Assembly: GCF_902506505.1 (NCBI RefSeq)
Contig: NZ_LR733406.1
Location: 62,001-126,000 of the forward strand
DNA from: Pseudomonas sp. 8AS
Lineage (GTDB): Bacteria > Pseudomonadota > Gammaproteobacteria > Pseudomonadales > Pseudomonadaceae
Direction of reading: 5' to 3'
DNA: 64,000 bases
The notes below the pieces were generated by a model that saw nothing but the letters and a program-made list of their open reading frames with translations, searched no databases and was not told the origin of the DNA. The position numbers were made by a program, and so were the translations under genes. This document shows positions 49,657-58,709 of this stretch, piece after piece. Position 1 is the first letter of the stretch. Each line of letters begins with the position of its first letter.

Positions 49657-51552
49657 ATGTCCTTTGCCTCCCTCGGTCTCTCCGAGGCTTTAGTCCGTGC
49701 GGTCGAAGCCGCCGGCTACACCCAACCCACTCCGGTGCAACAGCGGGCCATTCCCGCCGCGTTGCAAGGTCGCGACCTGATGGTGGCGGCTCAGACGGGT
49801 ACGGGTAAAACCGGCGGCTTCGCCCTGCCGATCCTCGAGCGCCTGTTCCCCAACGGTCACCCGGACCGCGAACAACGCCACGGCCCGAAACAACCGCGCG
49901 TGCTGGTCCTGACCCCCACCCGCGAACTGGCCGCCCAGGTGCACGACAGCTTCAAGCTGTATGCCCGCGATTTGCATTTCGTCAGCGCCTGCATCTTCGG
50001 CGGCGTTGGCATGAACCCGCAGGTGCAGGCCCTGGCCAAGGGCGTCGACGTCCTGGTCGCCTGCCCCGGTCGCCTGCTCGACCTGGCCAACCAGAAGGCC
50101 ATCGACCTGTCCCACGTGGAAATCCTCGTGCTCGACGAAGCCGACCGCATGCTCGACATGGGCTTCATCCATGACGTGAAGAAGGTGCTGGCCAAGCTGC
50201 CGGCGCAGCGGCAGAACCTGCTGTTCTCGGCGACCTTCTCCAAGGACATCACCGACCTGGCCGGCAAGCTGCTGCACAACCCCGAGCGCATCGAAGTCAC
50301 CCCGCCGAACACCACGGTGGAGCGCATCGAGCAGCGCGTGTTCCGCCTGCCGGCCAGCCACAAGCGCGCCCTGCTCGCCCACCTGATCACCCAGGGCGCC
50401 TGGGAACAGGTGCTGGTGTTCACCCGCACCAAGCACGGCGCCAACCGCCTGGCCGAGTACCTCGACAAGCATGGCCTGCCGGCCGTGGCGATCCACGGTA
50501 ACAAGAGCCAGAATGCCCGCACCAAGGCCCTGGCCGACTTCAAGGCCAATCAGGTACGCATCCTGGTGGCCACCGACATCGCCGCCCGCGGCCTGGATAT
50601 CGACCAGCTGCCGCACGTGGTCAACTTCGAGCTGCCCAACGTCGAGGAAGACTACGTACACCGCATCGGCCGTACCGGCCGTGCCGGGCGTAGCGGCGAG
50701 GCGATCTCGCTGGTGGCGCCGGACGAGGAGAAGCTGCTCAAGGGCATCGAGCGCATGACCAAGCAGCGCATCCCCGACGGCAACACCCTGGGCTTCGATC
50801 CGGCCAGCGTCGAAGTGGAGAAGCCGGAAGTCCGCGGCCCGCGCCCCGAGCGCCAGCCACGCGCCGACCGCCCGCGCCACGAGGCGAAGAAGCCGGAAGG
50901 CGAAGGCTCAGCCGCCGACAAGGAAAAGCGCTCGCGCAACCGCCGCGGCGGCAAGGCCAAGGACAAGCCGCAAGGCCAGGCTGCCGGCAGCGAACAGCCG
51001 CCACGCCAGGCCCGCGAACCGCGTGAGCCGCGCGCCCCCCGTGAGCCACGCGAACCGCGTGCGGCCCGCCCGCAGCCGCTGACCCCGCCGCCGGAGCGTG
51101 ACCCGGAAGAGTTCCTCGACGACGAGTTCGACAACTTTGGCAACCGCGCGGACTACGTACCCGTGCCGGCCAAACCGCAAGGGCGCGGCAACCCGCGTCG
51201 CGGTGGCCAGCCGGGCCAACCCGCGCAGGGTCGCGGCCAGGGCAAACCGCAAGGTCAGGGCCAACGCCAGGGTGGCGGCCAGGGCAGCGGCAAGCCGAAG
51301 TCCGGCCAGCGGCCGCAAGGTCAGGGCCAGGGTCGTGGCGGCCAAGGTCGCGACAATGGCGGCGGTCGCCGTGACGATGTCATGCGCGAACGCCAGGAAC
51401 CGGCCGTGCAGGACAGCCGCGCGCCCAAGCAGCCGCTGATCATCCGCAAGGGTGAGCGCCTGCCGACGCCGGAACAGCTGGACAGCCTGTCTGCCAGCCG
51501 TCCGCGCGGCGAGAAGCCGGCATTGCTGACGCGCAAGTCCGAGCAGGAATAA
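49657..51552 (+). CDS. rhlE: DEAD-box RNA helicase RhlE with long disordered tail
   Basis: 631 aa. The helicase core (residues 1-~375) has the Q motif [14 protein letters not shown], Walker [22 protein letters not shown], Walker [43 protein letters not shown], and [13 protein letters not shown]. The tail (~380-631) is low complexity: charged [35 protein letters not shown] tracts, and a Gln/Gly/Arg-rich [20 protein letters not shown] region, probably RNA binding and prone to condensation. It ends with a conserved-looking [17 protein letters not shown]. The 187-bp leader contains TATACT (49512-49517), implying a 5'UTR of ~135 nt. Confidence 0.94.
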   Translation: MSFASLGLSEALVRAVEAAGYTQPTPVQQRAIPAALQGRDLMVAAQTGTGKTGGFALPILERLFPNGHPDREQRHGPKQPRVLVLTPTRELAAQVHDSFKLYARDLHFVSACIFGGVGMNPQVQALAKGVDVLVACPGRLLDLANQKAIDLSHVEILVLDEADRMLDMGFIHDVKKVLAKLPAQRQNLLFSATFSKDITDLAGKLLHNPERIEVTPPNTTVERIEQRVFRLPASHKRALLAHLITQGAWEQVLVFTRTKHGANRLAEYLDKHGLPAVAIHGNKSQNARTKALADFKANQVRILVATDIAARGLDIDQLPHVVNFELPNVEEDYVHRIGRTGRAGRSGEAISLVAPDEEKLLKGIERMTKQRIPDGNTLGFDPASVEVEKPEVRGPRPERQPRADRPRHEAKKPEGEGSAADKEKRSRNRRGGKAKDKPQGQAAGSEQPPRQAREPREPRAPREPREPRAARPQPLTPPPERDPEEFLDDEFDNFGNRADYVPVPAKPQGRGNPRRGGQPGQPAQGRGQGKPQGQGQRQGGGQGSGKPKSGQRPQGQGQGRGGQGRDNGGGRRDDVMRERQEPAVQDSRAPKQPLIIRKGERLPTPEQLDSLSASRPRGEKPALLTRKSEQE

Positions 51553-51749
51553 GAACCTGTCTCGGATCTCTTGATCGTCGACCATGCTGCGTTGAAATTG
51601 GGCTCGGGCTGCTCATTTACAGCTCGTAAACTCCGCGCCCTCGCCCAATTGATACGCTGGCGCTTACCCTTCGGGCCAGCCTGCGGCTGTTACTCCCGTT
51701 GGTCGTTGCGCCTTGCCTGGCTCTAGCTCAAAAGATCCCAAACAGGCTC
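51553..51749. mobile_element. MITE-like element, 197 bp, imperfect terminal inverted repeats
   Basis: The left end begins GAACCTGTCTCGGATCTC; the right end, read in reverse complement, begins GAGCCTGTTTGGGATCTT. They match at 18 of 22 positions. The interior encodes nothing and has a further stem (GCTCATTTACAGCTCGTAAAC region). It abuts the rhlE stop. No clear target-site duplication. It occupies the site between rhlE and yceI where PAO1 carries mexR-mexAB-oprM, as recalled. Confidence 0.62.
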
Positions 51750-51771
51750 TGATGCGTTTCACCCGCCCATG

Positions 51772-51798
51772 AAAAAGCCGGCTTAGCGCCGGCTTTTT
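51772..51798. terminator. Bidirectional terminator between rhlE and the YceI gene
   Basis: An 11-bp stem (AAAAAGCCGGC / GCCGGCTTTTT) with a five-base loop; A5 and T5 tracts serve both converging genes. Confidence 0.92.
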
Positions 51799-51823
51799 CG
51801 TTTCTGCAGAATGTCGCGTCGAA

Positions 51824-52399
51824 TTACTCGCGCACGCCTTCCACCGAGATGATCAGCTCGACTTCCTGGGAGGCCGGGCCGAGGTCCTTCTGGATGTCGA
51901 AATCCTTCAGCTTGAGCCTGGTGCTGCCTTCGAAGCCGGCACGGTAGCCGCCCCAGGGGTCGCTGCCTTCGCCGAGGAACTTGGCCTTGATCACCACCGG
52001 CTTGGTCACGCCGTTGAGGGTCAGGTTGCCGGTGATGTCGGCCGTGCCTTCGCCGGTCGATTTGACCGCGGTGGAGGCGAAGGTCGCGGTGGGGTTCTTC
52101 TCGACGTTGAGGAAATCGCCACTGCGCAGGTGCTTGTCGCGCTCGGCGTGGTTGGAGTCGACGCTGGCGGTGTTGATGCTGACGTTGACCTTGCTGGCTT
52201 CCGGCGCCTTGGCGTCGAAGCTGAAGCTGCCGTCGAAGTCCTTGAAGGTGCCGTACAGCCAGCTGTAGCCCAGGTGGCTGATCTTGAAGTTGATGAAGGC
52301 GTGCTGGCCCTGCTTGTCGATGGCGTAGTCGGCGGCCATGGCCTGGCCGGCGAACAGGGCGGCGCCCAGGGTCAGGGCGGCGAGGGATTGCTTGAGCAT
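51824..52399 (-). CDS. YceI-family periplasmic lipid-binding protein
   Basis: 191 aa. The signal peptide [22 protein letters not shown] is followed by the YceI lipocalin-like barrel: [76 protein letters not shown], and a terminal [12 protein letters not shown]. Members bind isoprenoid/polyprenyl-type amphiphiles. In P. aeruginosa the gene at this position (PA0423, PasP) has been described as a secreted virulence factor; transfer of that role is only inference. It lies downstream of the cytochrome b561 gene (21 nt), probably one operon. Confidence 0.94.
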   Translation of the reverse strand: MLKQSLAALTLGAALFAGQAMAADYAIDKQGQHAFINFKISHLGYSWLYGTFKDFDGSFSFDAKAPEASKVNVSINTASVDSNHAERDKHLRSGDFLNVEKNPTATFASTAVKSTGEGTADITGNLTLNGVTKPVVIKAKFLGEGSDPWGGYRAGFEGSTRLKLKDFDIQKDLGPASQEVELIISVEGVRE

Positions 52400-52420
52400 T
52401 GTTCAGTCTCCTTGTGGGGG

Positions 52421-52975
52421 TTACTTGCTGGCACGACCGAGCATGCGCGTCAGCGTCGCATCACGGTCGATGAAGTGGTGCTTGAGGGCCGCCAGGGCGT
52501 GCAGGCCGGCGAAGATCACCAGGGCCCAGGCGAGGTATTGGTGGACCAGGCCGGCCACGTCGGCCTGGTCGGGAATGCTGGTCAGGCTGGCGGGCACCTC
52601 GAACAGGCCGAACACGCCGATGCCGCGCCCGTCGGCGGTGGAGATCAGGTAGCCGGAGAGCATCAGGGCGAACAGGCCGAGGTACAGCAACAGATGACCG
52701 AGCCTGGAGCCGACGCGGGTCAGCGCGCCGTGACTGGCCGGGGCCGGCGGTGGCGGGCTGATAAAGCGCCACAGCACGCGCAGCAGCATCAGGGCGAAGA
52801 GCACAAGGCCGATGCTCTTGTGCAGGTCCGGTGCGGTACGGTACCAGCCGCTGTAGTAGTCCAGGTCGACCATCCACAGGCCCAGGCCGAACAGGCCGAA
52901 CACCGCCAGGGCGACGACCCAGTGCAGCAGCATGCTGACCAGGCCGTAACGGGAACTCGAGTTGCGCCACTGCAT
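52421..52975 (-). CDS. Cytochrome b561-family membrane protein
   Basis: 184 aa. Four membrane helices with haem-ligand histidines: MLLHWVVALAVFGLFGLGLW, DLHKSIGLVLFALMLLRVLW, LGHLLLYLGLFALMLSGYLI, and LVHQYLAWALVIFAGLHALA-ALKHH. This is the bacterial b561 (CybB-like) pattern, moving electrons between quinol and periplasmic partners. Pairing with YceI downstream is common in proteobacteria. Start ATG 52975 (MQWRNSSSRYGLVSM). Confidence 0.93.
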   Translation of the reverse strand: MQWRNSSSRYGLVSMLLHWVVALAVFGLFGLGLWMVDLDYYSGWYRTAPDLHKSIGLVLFALMLLRVLWRFISPPPPAPASHGALTRVGSRLGHLLLYLGLFALMLSGYLISTADGRGIGVFGLFEVPASLTSIPDQADVAGLVHQYLAWALVIFAGLHALAALKHHFIDRDATLTRMLGRASK

Positions 52976-53147
52976 TGCGAGACTTCCATGAAAATCGGTG
53001 GGGCTAGCCTAGCGGCAAATCCATCGATTTAAAGCGGAAAATTTCGCTTCGAAATATCGAGTAAACAGATAGTTCGCCGGATAGCGCGAGCCGCGCCGCA
53101 TCCGTGCGCAGGGGCGCGGTGAACCCGGGCGGGCTCGCCGCCGGGGC

Positions 53148-54632
53148 TTACCAGCTGAACAGGCGAGCGAAGAAGCCGGGCTTGGCGGCCTTCTCGCCCG
53201 GGCCGGCGGCCTTGGCCGCCGGGCTGCTCTTGGCCGCGGGCTGGGCGATCACCACGGCCTTGCCCGCCTGCAGGTCCTGGGCCTGGCTGGCGGCACGCTG
53301 GCCGCTGCGCAGGGCGCCTTCGAGGGTGCCCGGATACAGCGCGTCGCTGTGCTCGCCGGCGAACAGCACACGGCCCAGCGGTTTCTCCCACAGGCGCCAG
53401 TACTGGCTGATCTCGCCCGGCCCGTAGGCCAGGTAGGCGCCGCCGGCCAGCAGGTCCTTGCCATAGCGGCGCACCTCGTAGCCGGTGAACTGCTCGCGGG
53501 CGCCGGGGTAGCGCTGGTCGAAGCGGATCAGCACCTGGTCGACCATCTGCCGGTCGCCGAAGGCATTGAGCAGGCGGGCGTTGTCGCCGGACAGGTTGAT
53601 CAGCAGGTTGGCCCCACCCTTCAGCGCCGGCTCGACCCACAGCATGCCCAGGCCCTTGTCGCTGAAGATCTCGCCGGACAGGCGCGCCTTGCCCCATACC
53701 GGCTTCTTGAACTTGAGCAGCATCTGGTCGCGCCAGCCGTAGTTGATGTCCTGCAGCGCCTTGCGTTGCAGGGCATCGAGCGACGGCGTCAGGCTGATTT
53801 TGTTCAGCGCCGGCAGCGGCACGGCGAGCACCACGTAGTCGGCGCTGTAGCCGGTGGCGCCGACCTTGACGGTGACCTTGTCCTGCTCCTGGACGATGGC
53901 CGAGACCCGCGCATTGGTCTTCACCAGCTTGAGCTGCTTGGCCAGGGCCAGGGCCAGCACCTGGCTGCCACCGGGCAGACGGGCGGCGCGCAGCTCGCTG
54001 TCCGGCAGGCCACGGTAGACCCGCGCCTGCTGGGCCAGGTAGAGCAGCGACAGGCGCGACGGTTCGTCGTAGCGCGAGCGGATGCGCTGGTCGACCAGGG
54101 CGCGCGCGGTGGGCGGCAGGGCCAGCTTGTCCAGCCAGCGCGCGGTGGTCATCGCGTCCAGGCTCTTCAGGGTGTGGTTGGCCAGCGGATTGAGCGGGTC
54201 TTCGATGGAGGCGGCCAGGTCATCCAGGCTCTTGTCGAAACGCGCCAGGGCCTCGCTGGTGCTCGGCGAGCTCTTGGCCAGCTCGGCGGCGGACTGGTAG
54301 TGGCCGTCGATCAGGTAGCCCGGGCTGCGCACGTAGTCCGGCGCCGCCTGCGCCTTCAACTTGAAGCGTTGCAGGTAGGCATGCACCGCCGGCTGCACCT
54401 TGGCCGAGCCGAGCCACTCGCTGTTGGCCAGCCCGGAGCGCCCGCCGACACTCGGCTTGGCCTCCAGCAGGGTGACCTGCCAGCCCTTGTCCTGCAGCTC
54501 AAGGGCAGCGGTCAGGCCGGCCAGGCCGCCACCGACCACGATGACCGTGGGCTGCTTGTCCTTGCCCAGCACCAGGCTGCTGCAGAGGGCCAAAACCATG
54601 AGCGCACAAGCGCGCAACCAGACTGCGGACAT
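53148..54632 (-). CDS. Exported flavin-containing amine oxidase-like protein
   Basis: 494 aa. Signal peptide MSAVWLRACALMVLALCSSL (possible cleavage after LG). The dinucleotide motif is TVIVVGGGLAGLTAALELQD, with GGRSG (second FAD-contact motif) 20 residues later; C-terminal FAD segment GRVLFAGEHSDALYPGTLEG near residue 435. The fold is that of monoamine/polyamine oxidases. The substrate is unknown; polyamine oxidation would fit the neighbourhood only loosely. The C-terminal ~40 residues (KSSPAAKAAGPGEKAAKPG) are low-complexity, then FFARLFSW, a short amphipathic end. Divergent from bioA. Confidence 0.88.
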   Translation of the reverse strand: MSAVWLRACALMVLALCSSLVLGKDKQPTVIVVGGGLAGLTAALELQDKGWQVTLLEAKPSVGGRSGLANSEWLGSAKVQPAVHAYLQRFKLKAQAAPDYVRSPGYLIDGHYQSAAELAKSSPSTSEALARFDKSLDDLAASIEDPLNPLANHTLKSLDAMTTARWLDKLALPPTARALVDQRIRSRYDEPSRLSLLYLAQQARVYRGLPDSELRAARLPGGSQVLALALAKQLKLVKTNARVSAIVQEQDKVTVKVGATGYSADYVVLAVPLPALNKISLTPSLDALQRKALQDINYGWRDQMLLKFKKPVWGKARLSGEIFSDKGLGMLWVEPALKGGANLLINLSGDNARLLNAFGDRQMVDQVLIRFDQRYPGAREQFTGYEVRRYGKDLLAGGAYLAYGPGEISQYWRLWEKPLGRVLFAGEHSDALYPGTLEGALRSGQRAASQAQDLQAGKAVVIAQPAAKSSPAAKAAGPGEKAAKPGFFARLFSW

Positions 54633-54771
54633 ACGGTAAATCCCTGGGCAAAAAACGACGGCGCGCAGGATACGCCAGGGCCTGGCAGCGGGCCAGACGT
54701 ATCCGTCGGCGGGCGGGCAGAACCCATCGGCAATCTGCTAGGCTGGCGCCCCCGAATGAGGAGACCCCGCG

Positions 54772-56178
54772 ATGAGCCTGAACGCCGAGTGGATGCAGCG
54801 CGACCTGGCCGTGCTCTGGCACCCCTGTACCCAGATGAAGGACCACGAGCGCCTGCCGCTGATCCCGATCAAGCGCGGCGACGGCGTGTGGCTGGAGGAC
54901 TTCGACGGCAAGCGCTACCTGGATGCGGTCAGCTCCTGGTGGGTCAACGTGTTCGGCCACGGCAATCCACGGATCAACCAGCGCATCCGCGAGCAGCTGG
55001 ACAGCCTGGAGCACGTGATGCTGGCCGGCTTCACCCACGCCCCGGTGGTGGAGCTGTCCGAGCGCCTGGTGCAGATCACCCCGGCCGGGCTGAACAAGGT
55101 GTTCTACGCCGACAACGGCTCCTCCGGCATCGAGGTGGCGCTGAAGATGAGCCACCACTACTGGATCAACCACGGCCAGCCCGGCAAGAAGCGCTTCGTC
55201 ACCCTGACCAACAGCTACCACGGCGAAACGGTGGCGGCCATGTCGGTGGGCGACGTGGCGCTGTTCACCGACACCTACAAGGCACTGCTGCTCGACACCA
55301 TCAAGGTGCCCAGCCCGGACTGCTACCTGCGCCCCGCAGGCATGGGCTGGGAGGAGCATTCACGCAACATGTTCGCCGCCATGGAGCAGACCCTGGCCGA
55401 ACACGCCCACGAAGTCGCGGCGGTCATCGTCGAGCCGCTGATCCAGGGCGCCGGCGGCATGCGCATGTACCACCCGATCTACCTCACCCTGCTGCGCGAG
55501 GCCTGCGACCGTTATGGCGTGCACCTGATCCACGACGAGATCGCCGTCGGCTTCGGCCGCACCGGGACCCTGTTCGCCTGCGAGCAGGCCGGCATCACCC
55601 CGGACTTCCTGGTGCTGTCCAAGGCGTTGACCGGCGGCTACCTGCCGATGGCCGCGGTGCTCACCACCGATGACGTCTACGCCGCCTTCTACGACGACTA
55701 CGCCACCCTGCGCGCCTTCCTCCACTCGCACACCTACACCGGCAACCCGCTGGCCTGCGCCGCCGCCCTGGCGACCCTGGATATCTTCCGTGACGACAAT
55801 GTCATCGAGGCCAACAAGGCGCTGGCCGCGCGCATGGCCAGCGCCACTGCGCACCTGGCCGAGCATCCGCATGTGGCCGAGGTACGCCAGACCGGCATGG
55901 CCCTGGCCATCGAGATGGTCCAGGACAAGGCCAGCAAGACCGCCTATCCCTGGCAGGAGCGCCGCGGCCTGCAGGTCTACCAGCACGCGCTGGAGCGCGG
56001 CGCCCTGCTGCGCCCGCTGGGCAGCGTGGTGTACTTCCTGCCGCCGTACGTGATCACCCCCGAACAGATCGACTTCCTCGCCGAGGTGGCCACGGAAGGC
56101 ATCGATATCGCCACCCGCCAGTCGACCCGCGTCAGCGTGGCCAGCGACCTCTACCCCAACCACCGCGACCCGGGCTGA
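54772..56178 (+). CDS. bioA: Adenosylmethionine-8-amino-7-oxononanoate aminotransferase
   Basis: 468 aa class III PLP aminotransferase that makes 7,8-diaminopelargonic acid for biotin. Landmarks: VLWHPCTQMKDHERLPLIPI (the family-typical N-terminus), DAVSSWWVNVFGHGNPRINQ, YADNGSSGIEVALKMSHHYW, TNSYHGETVAAMSVGDVALF, LIHDEIAVGFGRTGTLFACE, and the PLP lysine in LVLSKALTGGYLPMAAVLTT. The standard start is ATG 54772 with GAGGAGACC upstream. It lies apart from other bio genes, as in P. aeruginosa, and directly before rsmE. Confidence 0.96.
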   Translation: MSLNAEWMQRDLAVLWHPCTQMKDHERLPLIPIKRGDGVWLEDFDGKRYLDAVSSWWVNVFGHGNPRINQRIREQLDSLEHVMLAGFTHAPVVELSERLVQITPAGLNKVFYADNGSSGIEVALKMSHHYWINHGQPGKKRFVTLTNSYHGETVAAMSVGDVALFTDTYKALLLDTIKVPSPDCYLRPAGMGWEEHSRNMFAAMEQTLAEHAHEVAAVIVEPLIQGAGGMRMYHPIYLTLLREACDRYGVHLIHDEIAVGFGRTGTLFACEQAGITPDFLVLSKALTGGYLPMAAVLTTDDVYAAFYDDYATLRAFLHSHTYTGNPLACAAALATLDIFRDDNVIEANKALAARMASATAHLAEHPHVAEVRQTGMALAIEMVQDKASKTAYPWQERRGLQVYQHALERGALLRPLGSVVYFLPPYVITPEQIDFLAEVATEGIDIATRQSTRVSVASDLYPNHRDPG

Positions 56179-56200
56179 GTGCGCTGATCGTTCCCGCTGT

Positions 56201-56256
56201 CGCAGGGTGCGCCATGCGCACCGACAAGCCCGGCGGTGCGCGCGGCGCACCCTGCG
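56201..56256. repeat. Hairpin repeat CGCAGGGTGCGCC...GGCGCACCCTGCG
   Basis: 13-bp perfect terminal arms around a short interior between bioA and rsmE. The arms are near-identical to those of 15545-15610, showing a dispersed family. Confidence 0.72.
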
Positions 56257-56292
56257 GCTAGAATGCGCGCTTCTGTCCCAGGTTCTCGCCCC

Positions 56293-57012
56293 ATGCGCCT
56301 ATCCCGCTTCTTTATCGACGCGCCCCTGTCCCTCGGCCAGCACGAGCTGCCGGAAACCCAGGCGCACTACATCGGCCGCGTGCTGCGCCATGCCGTGGGC
56401 GACGCCGTGCAGCTGTTCGACGGCAGCGGCCAGGAGTACCTCGGCGAGCTGATCGAAGTGGGCAAGAAGAGCGTGCGGGTCGAGCTGCGCGAGCAGCTCA
56501 GCGGGCAACCGGAGTCCGCGTTGCGTGTGCACCTGGGCCAGGGCCTGTCGCGCGGCGAGCGCATGGACTGGGCGATCCAGAAGGCCACCGAGCTGGGCGC
56601 CAGCGAAATCACCCCGATCGTTTCCGAACGCTGCGAAGTGCGCCTGAAGGACGAACGCGCCGACAAGCGCCTGGCCCACTGGCGCCAGGTGGCGATCAGC
56701 GCCTGCGAGCAGTGCGGCCGTTCGGTACTGCCGCAGATCAACCCGCCCGTGTTGCTGGCCGACTGGCTGCAACAGAGCGAAGCCGACCTCAAGCTGGTGC
56801 TGCACCCGGTCGCCGAGCCGCTGGCCAGCCACGCCAAACCCACCACCCTGGCCTTTCTGATCGGCCCGGAGGGCGGCCTCAGCGACGCCGAAGTGGAGCA
56901 GGCCAAGGCCTGCGGCTTCCACGCCGCCCGCCTCGGTCCGCGGGTGCTGCGCACCGAGACCGCACCGGTGGTGGCACTGAGCGTGGCGCAGCAGCTCTGG
57001 GGCGATTTCTAG
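56293..57012 (+). CDS. rsmE: 16S rRNA m3U1498 methyltransferase
   Basis: 239 aa SPOUT-class enzyme that methylates N3 of U1498 in 16S rRNA. The N-terminal PUA-like domain (MRLSRFFIDAPLSLGQHELP, HYIGRVLRHAVGDAVQLFDG) is followed by the knotted methyltransferase domain with RMDWAIQKATELGASEITPI, FLIGPEGGLSDAEV, and LGPRVLRTETAPVVAL (SAM-binding knot). Start ATG 56293 is family-typical; an ATG at 56236 lies within the hairpin repeat. Confidence 0.96.
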   Translation: MRLSRFFIDAPLSLGQHELPETQAHYIGRVLRHAVGDAVQLFDGSGQEYLGELIEVGKKSVRVELREQLSGQPESALRVHLGQGLSRGERMDWAIQKATELGASEITPIVSERCEVRLKDERADKRLAHWRQVAISACEQCGRSVLPQINPPVLLADWLQQSEADLKLVLHPVAEPLASHAKPTTLAFLIGPEGGLSDAEVEQAKACGFHAARLGPRVLRTETAPVVALSVAQQLWGDF

Positions 57013-57020
57013 GCTCAAGA

Positions 57021-57105
57021 CGTAGGATGGGTTGAGCGCAGCGATACCCATCGATAGCGGGCATGACGCTGGGTATCACCGCTGCGCGGCTCAACCCATC
57101 CTACG
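57021..57105. repeat. Long hairpin repeat CGTAGGATGGGTTGAGC type
   Basis: 17-bp perfect terminal arms and an inner GCAGCGATACCCA / TGGGTATCACCGCTGC pairing. Same family as 47640-47716. It follows rsmE immediately. Confidence 0.8.
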
Positions 57106-57140
57106 GCCGAGCACGCAACCTCAAATACCGCGCCCACAAG

Positions 57141-57164
57141 AAAGCCCGCCGAAGCGGGCTTTTT
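57141..57164. terminator. Bidirectional terminator between rsmE and chpC
   Basis: A 9-bp stem (AAAGCCCGC / GCGGGCTTT) with a short loop and T5 on the plus strand; a weaker T-run on the minus strand follows chpC. Confidence 0.88.
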
Positions 57165-57184
57165 CCATACTGGCGCAGCGTGGC

Positions 57185-57655
57185 TCAGATCAGCCCGGCG
57201 TCCGCCAGCTTCTGCTCCAGGCCGATCAGGTCGGGGATCTTCACCACGGCTTCGCCGAGCTGCACGGCGTCCAGCTCCAGCGGCGCCAGGCGTTCGTTGG
57301 CCCGCGCCAGGTGGCCGTCGACCTTCAGCGAGCGTGGAATGCCCTGTACCAGCAGGGCGATGAACTTGACCTGGTCACGCCCGCCGAGGGCGTTGAGCAC
57401 CGCCACGCGCACACCCGGGCCGATCTGCGGCTGGCCGTCGGAAGCCGCCTCGAACGACAGCAACGGCAGCTGCAGGTCGCGCCAGGCCACCTGACCGAGG
57501 AACCAGCCCGGCAGACCGGGAGTGACGTGCGGCGCACGGTAGGGGATCAGTTCCGCCAGCGCCACGTTGGGCAACAGCAGGGTGCGGTCGGCCAGGGGCA
57601 CCAGCAGGGCGGTGAGGTTGCTGACGCTGTTGGCGGTGCTTACGGCTTGGCTCAT
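57185..57655 (-). CDS. chpC: CheW-like adaptor of the Pil-Chp system
   Basis: 156 aa CheW-domain protein: LTALLVPLADRTLLLPNVAL, LGQVAWRDLQLPLLSFEAAS, and VKFIALLVQGIPRSLKVDG. Adaptors of this kind link a methyl-accepting protein to the histidine kinase. By position after chpB it is ChpC of the type IV pilus chemosensory system that controls twitching and cAMP. It is 31 nt from chpB. Confidence 0.9.
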   Translation of the reverse strand: MSQAVSTANSVSNLTALLVPLADRTLLLPNVALAELIPYRAPHVTPGLPGWFLGQVAWRDLQLPLLSFEAASDGQPQIGPGVRVAVLNALGGRDQVKFIALLVQGIPRSLKVDGHLARANERLAPLELDAVQLGEAVVKIPDLIGLEQKLADAGLI

Positions 57656-57686
57656 GGATCAATCCTGTACGAAGGCGAAGCGGGCG

Positions 57687-58709
57687 TCAGACGCACTGCT
57701 CGGCCAGGTGGTTCACCAGCGCCGCGGCCAGCTCGCGCGGGTCGCCGCTGAGGGCGCTGTAGCCGCCCTCGCGCAGGCTGTCCGGCATGCTCGGGCAGGC
57801 ACAGCTGTCGCCGCGCTGGGTCCAGATCTGCCCGCCCTGGCGCCGCACGTAGGCGGCGGCCGCACTGCCGTCGCTACCCATGCCGCTGAAGGCGATCACG
57901 CCGCAGTTGCCGGCGAAGTGCTGGGCCAGGTTGAGCATCATCTGGTCGATGGACGGGCTGTAGGGTTCCGGCCAGGCGCGGTCGCAGACCTGCATGGCGC
58001 CGTTATCGGCGAAGCCCAGCTCGTGGGACACCGGGGCCACCACCACTTCGCCGCAGCGAATCGGGTCGCCATGCCGCGCCGGGTTGACGTGCCACTGGCT
58101 ATGCCGGCCGACGGCCTGCGGCAGCGCGGTCTCGAAGCTGGCGCCGATATGCTGGGCATAGACGAAGCCGATCGGCAGACCGCCCGGCAAGGCATCGAGG
58201 AAGGCCTTGACCGCCTCCGGACCGCCCAGCGAAGCCGCCAGCAGCCACACCTGACGCGCCGGCTCGCCGGCCACCAGCGGGGTATCGGCCAGGGCCGCCG
58301 GCAGCTCCAGGCGACCGGGGCGCTGCGCCTCGGCGAGCAGGGCTTCGAGGCTCGGGCCGATGGCCTGGGCCGGGTCGCCGACCAGGCGCTTGAGCTTGCC
58401 GAACAGGCTGCGCTCCCAGCGCGGGTAGTTTTCCGAGTGGCGCTCCGGGGCATGGCCCTCGCCGAACAGCACCGGCGCGTTGGAGCGCTCGAGCAGGTTG
58501 TCGACCAGCGGCGAATCTTCCGACTGGGCCAGATCGACCAGCCACAGGTCCGGCTCGCAGGCGGCCAGGGCTTCCTCGTCGAGGCGCGCCGGGTCGCTGT
58601 TGAGCACGACCTGGTATCCATTGCCGGACAAGGCCTGCTGCAGCACATGGCGCTGCAGCGAGGTATCGGCAATCACGGCAATCCTTGCGGCTGTACGGCT
58701 ATCACTCAT
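57687..58709 (-). CDS. chpB: CheB-like methylesterase of the Pil-Chp system
   Basis: 340 aa. An N-terminal receiver-like region (RIAVIADTSLQRHVLQQALS, DLWLVDLAQ) lacks a clear phospho-acceptor pair, so it may be degenerate. The C-terminal CheB methylesterase domain (~residues 155-335) has the triad: Ser in LLAASLGGPEAVKAFLDALP, His in YAQHIGASFE, and Asp in GVIAFSGMGSDGSAAAAY. It removes methyl groups from the PilJ receptor. The start overlaps the chpA stop by 8 nt (ATGAGTGA). Confidence 0.92.
   Translation of the reverse strand: MSDSRTAARIAVIADTSLQRHVLQQALSGNGYQVVLNSDPARLDEEALAACEPDLWLVDLAQSEDSPLVDNLLERSNAPVLFGEGHAPERHSENYPRWERSLFGKLKRLVGDPAQAIGPSLEALLAEAQRPGRLELPAALADTPLVAGEPARQVWLLAASLGGPEAVKAFLDALPGGLPIGFVYAQHIGASFETALPQAVGRHSQWHVNPARHGDPIRCGEVVVAPVSHELGFADNGAMQVCDRAWPEPYSPSIDQMMLNLAQHFAGNCGVIAFSGMGSDGSAAAAYVRRQGGQIWTQRGDSCACPSMPDSLREGGYSALSGDPRELAAALVNHLAEQCV

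Noticed and set aside
51553..51823. Possible small gene between rhlE and yceI
   Set aside because: No frame with a ribosome site; the stretch is explained by an inverted-repeat element and a terminator.
53349..55673. A 774-codon plus-strand frame running through the amine oxidase gene into bioA
   Set aside because: It crosses the intergenic region and then reads bioA in a wrong frame; bioA itself is complete in its own frame.
58405..58709. chpB receiver domain as a working phospho-acceptor
   Set aside because: The expected acidic cluster and invariant Lys are not clear, so only the methylesterase domain is claimed with confidence.
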